DNA from: Paragorgia papillata
Taxonomy: Eukaryota; Cnidaria; Anthozoa; Scleralcyonacea; Coralliidae
DNA length: 64,000 bases
Assembly (NCBI GenBank): GCA_035771165.1
Contig: JAWNZC010000314.1
Coordinates: forward strand, 2,281,501-2,345,500
Direction of reading: 5' to 3'
Made by a program: the position numbers and the translations under genes. Below the pieces are notes generated by a model. It searched no databases. It was given only the letters and a program-made list of their open reading frames with translations, and was not told the DNA's origin. Shown one piece after another: positions 59,276-64,000 of the stretch. Each line of letters opens with the position of its first letter. Within the stretch, counting starts at the first letter, position 1.

Positions 59276-59525
59276 TGACCATGCAACGCTGATAAGGATC
59301 AGTGGTTGCTGATACGATATTGTGCATATCCGCTTCTAATTTGCTGTTAATGCATGCAAACGGTCAAGGTCTAAACCCTCGATGGCCTTGATTGTGGTAG
59401 AACTTTCGAATTTCACATTCCATGCAACTACGAATTTCACATCTCAGCTTACAACATAAAATTGTCAGCCTTAAAGAGTTCTTATGATGTTATGTGTAGG
59501 CTATTAAATAAGGCTATTTAGGATA

Positions 59526-59874
59526 AAAAATCGGGTTCACTTATTATATATTTTAAGTTGGAAAGTGCTTGTTAACTTGTTATAAAGTAGCTATTAAGTA
59601 ATTCATTATAAACCTCAGTATCGCTCCATTCGCTCTATATTATAGTTCTTTAGTAGAATTTCCGAAGGAGTTTCAATAAATGACCCGAATCGATTCTAAC
59701 GTTTCGAGCGAATTAGGCCCTTCGTCAGAGAGAAACGTGAGACGTTATGTGTATGTAAGGCGTAAGTAGACAACTTGCATGATTTCTTATGAGATAATAA
59801 TAATAATAATCTGTATTTATACAGGTTAACTCTGTCAGCTGCCACAGCTGTTATAAATAGAGGACCTGAAAATT
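59526..59874. other. Spacer with Penelope-like hammerhead motif
   Basis: 59697-59735 on the minus strand reads CTGACGA, then gggcctaattcgctc, then GAAAC, the arrangement of minimal hammerhead ribozymes found in Penelope-like retroelements. An (ATA)n tract lies at 59793-59810. No reverse transcriptase is encoded nearby. Confidence 0.5.
59697..59735 (-). ncRNA. Hammerhead ribozyme-like motif
   Basis: Core CUGACGA (59728-59722) and GAAA (59705-59702) separated by a stem-loop that can pair GGGC with GCUC; the flanks (ctct before, cgttagaatcgattcg after) would have to form stems I and III. Type and activity cannot be settled by eye. Confidence 0.35.
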
Positions 59875-60035
59875 CTCCAGTCATGGCAAACAGTATGAAA
59901 GTCCACTCCTCATGCTATATTCCTGAGCTCGGCGGTTATTTTTTCGATAAAGTTCGTTAAACAATTAATTAATCAGTAGTACAGTGGTAAACACTCAATC
60001 AAAAACTGACGTTCTCAAAATTCCGTTGGCAAACA
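59875..60035 (-). pseudogene. Relic of a third family promoter / 5' UTR
   Basis: On the minus strand the order of words matches gene A 6137-6312: gccaacgg, gattgagtgtttacc, cgaactttatcgaaaaaata, agcatgagg, gactttcatactgtttgcc and tggagaattttca. It breaks off before the exon 1 ATG, where the Penelope-like sequence begins. No signal peptide remains. Confidence 0.6.
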
Positions 60036-60502
60036 GTTGTATATGAAGTTACTCGTTTTAGACGCAGCGTCTTCTATACTCTCGCGTTTATTTTATATTC
60101 ATTAAGTTTACTATTTGAATCAATGCCACTCCACAATCGCTTTAATGGTGAACCTATATAATCAGTATATATAGGGAGAGAAAGGGAAGGGCAAGGAAGA
60201 AGATACATTCATAAAGGCTGATTTCTCAAATGTACCTGTATAAAAGTACATATGCACAGGAGCGGTATGTTTTATTTGTTTTATAAAATATGAAGGAAAA
60301 AGAAACAAACTAAAAGTGGGATAGTTTGGAAGGTCTGCTAGCTTTTCCCGCCAAGTGACGCCATCCTACGTCATTTTACGTCATTCATGATCTTCGTACT
60401 CCTATAAATGCACTTGGCACAGCCAATCAGAGCGTGCGTAGAGGACACCTTATTTTACAAAAATTGGATAAATATTTACGCACATTCCTTGCTGTTATAT
60501 GT

Positions 60503-60680
60503 TGGAGCAAAGTGAAAAGGTGCTAAAACTGCTGAGATTAGCTTTGATAACGAAGTACTGACGTTTCAAGCGGGGCTCTTCAACAGAGTTATGTGATGAA
60601 TAGCTCCGCTTGGAACGTCAGTATTTTGTTATCAAAACTAATCTCGGCAGTTTACCATCTTTTCACTTTGCTCTATCTAA
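60503..60680. mobile_element. Palindromic element
   Basis: agcaaagtgaaaaggtgct and gatgctttt-type partner: gagcaaagtgaaaagg pairs with tcttttcactttgctc, ctgctgagattag with ctaatctcggcag, and actgacgtttcaagcgg with ccgcttggaacgtcagt. Confidence 0.7.
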
Positions 60681-60719
60681 AACACTGCTTATACGCAGCG
60701 CTCTGGTTTTTCACATCAT

Positions 60720-60790
60720 TATCTGTCGGTTATTTTTCGTTAAAGTTCGCTGAACAAGAGCTAGTGCCGGACAGAATCAACGAGTGACAC
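60720..60790 (-). pseudogene. Shorter relic of the family upstream block
   Basis: Minus strand reads gttcagcgaactttaacgaa then aaataaccgacag, like the conserved block of genes A and B, followed by a TATA-like gcgtataagcag (about 60690). Only the upstream part is recognisable. Confidence 0.35.
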
Positions 60791-62008
60791 TGACCTCTTA
60801 AGTGAAGCATGCACTAAAACTCTAGACTTGGGTAAGTGTCTGACTCAACACTCCATTAAAAGTCTCATGGACAAGATTAGAAGAATATTTCGTTAATGTG
60901 TGAAGGTAAAACCGCACTTTATATAGTGACTAAATTCATGGTATAGTGAGTATGCCATCTATACCTATTTGGCGTTTACCGTGTTTTTGCTCTCCATTAC
61001 GTTTACCGTGTTTTTGTTCTCCAATACTTTACAAAATTTACGATGAATGGTATTATCAATATGTTCTTGCTGGTCGTGTAAATGGATCTGCATGTGCGAA
61101 AAGCTTTATTTAAAAAAGCTACAAGCGTAGGCGAAATGTATCTAGCAGATAATATTTTTTTACCGGGATGTCTGGCCATGTCTGGGTAGCAACCTCGATG
61201 ATGTTTCTCAGCTTCATCATTTATTTATTTATTTATTTGGTTTTCGTGTTTACGCACACGAGGCAAGACACAACAGGGATGTTCAGCCCTAGTCATGGTG
61301 TCTTGCATATATCATGCATATATTCCAGGCAGTGACGCTTTAACTGTTTTTTGTGTGTTTTTCATGTACATGTATTCGTATCGCGATTCACAGTTACAAC
61401 ATCGTCTTATTGATTCTATTTACACAAACTTTTTCTAAACTATATAGTCTTCGAAATATTGGTTAAAACGGTCAGCTCAAGCCTCAAGGTCGGAGTCCGA
61501 GGTCAGGTTTCCAGAATCTGGAAGCCTCGCTGTGATTGGTCAGTTTAAGGGAATGGCATGTGTGGTCGCTCGTTTTGGGGAATGTGAGCCGGAGCGAACT
61601 TTGAAAATTTAACTTCCAATACGAACTGAACAATGCACGCTCCAAGAAGAGCGGACGTAATGGAAAACAGCTTTAAAGTGCTTATCAACTCAAATAAGAT
61701 ATTACTGATATGAATTCTATGTAACGTGAATAGTTGAATGCCAAAATATTTTTGGATTCGAACTTTTATTTGTTGTTATATTGACTATTGAGGTTTCTAT
61801 TTCCAAAATGGTAATAAGAATGACGTCTATGTTGGCATAATTTGCATACACAATATTCTGCTACAAGAGAAATATTACCCAATTCACCTGTTAATGGCAT
61901 ATTTGAATATTATATTCTATATTTTATCATTTTGTCACTCAAATCTTTATACAAATCTTTATGTCACTCAAAGCATTATACGAAAAGGAAGAAAGAAATA
62001 GAAATGCC
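60791..62008. other. Non-coding, mostly unrecognised
   Basis: A (TTTA)n tract at about 61219-61240; a direct repeat of gtttaccgtgtttttg at 60974-61018. No gene seen. Confidence 0.4.
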
Positions 62009-62531
62009 TACTTTGTAATTCTTTATAATTATATGATAAATGAATTCGTGAAGAGGGCGGAGTTTGGCGTCAGGTGCGAAGAGTGGCGCGTTCTGTATTG
62101 TAGTAGTAAATATATAGCAGACCATTATTTATTTTGTATCCGTTTTATTAGCAACGGGGATTTGCCTAGTTGGGACTTCGACTCGTGTCTGTTCTCTATA
62201 GCCTCTTTATCAATCTAGCCTTTCTCTTTTTGTAATTACGTATTGTATAATCTGTTATTATTATTGTAGTATTGTATTAGTGAGTTTGATTTAAGTTTCA
62301 ATTATTACTTTCCATTCGATTTTATTTTAAATTTCAATTAAATTCGATTAAATTTCTTGGGTGCATGAATTCAACACTTAAATTGCTAATCAAAGTGTAT
62401 AAGTAATTCAAGCATCGCCCCAACGAAAACAAGTTTGCGCTTTCTTTGTCTTGTATTTCCTATTTTTTTGTCCTTTGTTTGGCTTATTTATCAACACCGA
62501 CTATAAATATAATTTTGATTATAGTCATCTA

Positions 62532-62800
62532 TACTGCCATTTGCAAGCGACCGTTAGGCGAGCGATTTTTTTCATGTTTGTTTACGTTTGAAAGTTGCAC
62601 GTTTCACCAGAAAACGTTGAACGTTTAAAAACAAATCAATCAACTTGCGGCGTCATTTTGACAGGTTTCTTTGAACTGACGCCGCAAGTTGATTTATTTG
62701 TTTTTAAACGTTCAACGTTTTCGTGTGAAACATACAACTTTCAAACGTAAACAAACATGAAAAAAATCGCTCGCCTAACGGTCGCTTGCAAATGGCAGTA
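62532..62800. mobile_element. Hairpin MITE, copy 3
   Basis: As copy 2, with both ends reading TTGCAAATGGCAGTA-type and a better-preserved right arm. Confidence 0.85.
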
Positions 62801-62985
62801 TTATTCGAGTGTGTGCTCTGCATTGGAAACTTTTTGCTGAAATTTTTTGGAAATGAAAGTTTCTAAATATATTGGTCCCAAGTCAAGCACACCCTTGTTG
62901 GTAAAAAATAATTTTAATACCGTATATTACTTCTTAATGGGTCTTATATTGGAATAAACGAAACTTCAGGAAAACATGCATGGTA

Positions 62986-63345
62986 TTACATTCTATATGT
63001 TCGTAAATTAGAAAAGAGAAAACTGGTCCATAACAACAGAACACTTTGCGATATACATAACAAAAGCAAACTATGTACATTTTTATACGAAATTTCAAAA
63101 ACCAATAAGGTTTCCAACGACCCATTTACCATAAAAGTAAATATATATATTAGTGAGTTTACAAGTGAAATCGTATTCTTTTCCTTGCTTCTGTATATCC
63201 GTTCACACAGAGTAATCCAATTTATGTAAAGACCATGCGTGCATGCATATATGATCGAATGTTGTTCTCTCATTTCAAAACTTATTATTTCGACGTTACT
63301 ATGGTTCCTATATTGCACGACCGGAAGTTTTGTGGCGGCGGTCAT
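62986..63345 (-). CDS. Conserved 119-codon ORF, copy 3, doubtful gene
   Basis: Third copy. The C-terminus is altered by a 20-bp insertion-like difference (ends RTYRM instead of RCMFS), arguing against strong constraint. Confidence 0.15.
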   Translation of the reverse strand: MTAATKLPVVQYRNHSNVEIISFEMREQHSIIYACTHGLYINWITLCERIYRSKEKNTISLVNSLIYIFTFMVNGSLETLLVFEISYKNVHSLLLLCISQSVLLLWTSFLFSNLRTYRM

Positions 63346-63382
63346 CTTGGTACTCCAAATTTGTCATTGAGGTCAGTGACCC

Positions 63383-63746
63383 AATCTCGTTCCCAGAACC
63401 CACGTTCCCCAACCGGGAAACGAGAGACTCTGGGATAATCCGTTTCAAATCGTTACGTTATTGGCTGAATAGTGAGCATGAGTTGGTCTGAAGTGACCGC
63501 AAGAAGAATTAATAAAACCAAAATAACAAAGATGTCGGACGACAAGACTCCAGTGAAGACGTTACCGCGATCGATAACTTCGCCGTATGTGTGTAGATGC
63601 TGTAATTCGAGCTTCGCCAGCAACCCCATTGACTTGTTTGGGGAAAAGTCAAACAAGGAGAATATACTATCCAGATTCCGCTCAGATATTTACGCATGCG
63701 TACCTCAATCGTTTCCCGGGTGGGGAACGTGGGCTCTGTGAACGAG
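63383..63746. mobile_element. MITE with 9-bp target duplication, copy in second duplicate
   Basis: Same ends and tcagtgacc flanks as 58902-59275; differs by small indels. Confidence 0.8.
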
Positions 63747-64000
63747 ATTGGTCAGTGACCATGCAACGCTGATAAGGATCAGTGGTTGCTGATACGATAT
63801 TGTGCATACCCGCTTCTAATTTGCTGTTAATGCATGGAAACAGTCAACGTCTAAACCCCCGATGGCCTTGAATGTGGTAGAACTTTCGAATTTCACATTC
63901 CATGCAACTTATACGAATTTCACATCTCAGCTTACAACATAAAATTGTCAGCCTTAAAGAGCTCTTATGATGTTATGTATAGGCTATTAAATAAGGCTAT

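Larger units (their letters stand above)
57555..59525. repeat. Direct duplication, copy 1
   Basis: Matches 62009-64000 in the same orientation with a few percent differences: LINE 3' UTR, hairpin MITE, the 119-codon ORF, the 373-bp MITE and the sequence after it. It starts abruptly at actttgtaattcttta. Confidence 0.85.
62009..64000. repeat. Direct duplication, copy 2 (runs off the window)
   Basis: Second copy of 57555-59525 and the last thing in the window. It carries its own hairpin MITE, 119-codon ORF and 373-bp MITE with the same target duplication, so these insertions predate the duplication. Confidence 0.85.

Overview
The window is eukaryotic, almost certainly metazoan. It is AT-rich, its genes are split by kilobase introns with GT-AG borders, AATAAA signals lie past stop codons, and most of the sequence is mobile-element debris (foldback/MITE elements, tRNA- and 5S-derived SINE pieces, 3' ends of LINEs). 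The two real multi-exon genes encode secreted proteins combining a von Willebrand A (VWA) domain, HYR-like modules and a galaxin-like cysteine-rich tail. Galaxins are best known from corals and other cnidarians, so an anthozoan-type cnidarian is my best guess; other marine invertebrates are possible.

Layout. 1-1500: a 21-bp minisatellite and an intronless zinc-finger/acidic ORF. 1507-3422: a foldback transposon. 3423 to about 22640 and about 40735 to 58900: two arms of a large inverted duplication, 18-19 kb each, nearly identical over long non-coding stretches. About 22640-40735: a central part where the flanks no longer align, though both genes continue into it. 57555-59525 is repeated in direct orientation at 62009-64000; that second copy runs off the window.

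Genes. Gene A (+, eight exons, 6372-29860, 596 codons plus stop by my exon sums) and gene B (-, seven exons, 56319-35550, 495 codons plus stop) are tail-to-tail paralogues. Both read signal peptide, VWA domain split over two exons, 14-residue two-cysteine exon, HYR-like exons (three in A, two in B), galaxin-like last exon. Almost all introns are phase 1, so HYR modules can be lost or gained without breaking the frame. Both have the same TATA/initiator promoter. Degenerate copies of the upstream region lie at about 59875-60035 and 60720-60790, so the family was probably larger.

Main observation. Exons 1 and 2 and the introns around exon 3 are almost identical between the copies, but exon 3 (second half of the VWA domain) differs at about 35 amino-acid positions plus a one-codon indel, with only 4 purely silent codon differences. 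Exon 4 has 4 replacements and no silent change. This looks like strong diversifying selection on the ligand-facing half of a secreted VWA protein within an otherwise homogenised inverted repeat, a pattern expected of recognition, immune or conflict proteins. No function can be assigned from sequence alone.

The rest is mobile or repetitive DNA. Arm-specific insertions with matching empty sites, nested elements and hammerhead-like motifs are described individually.
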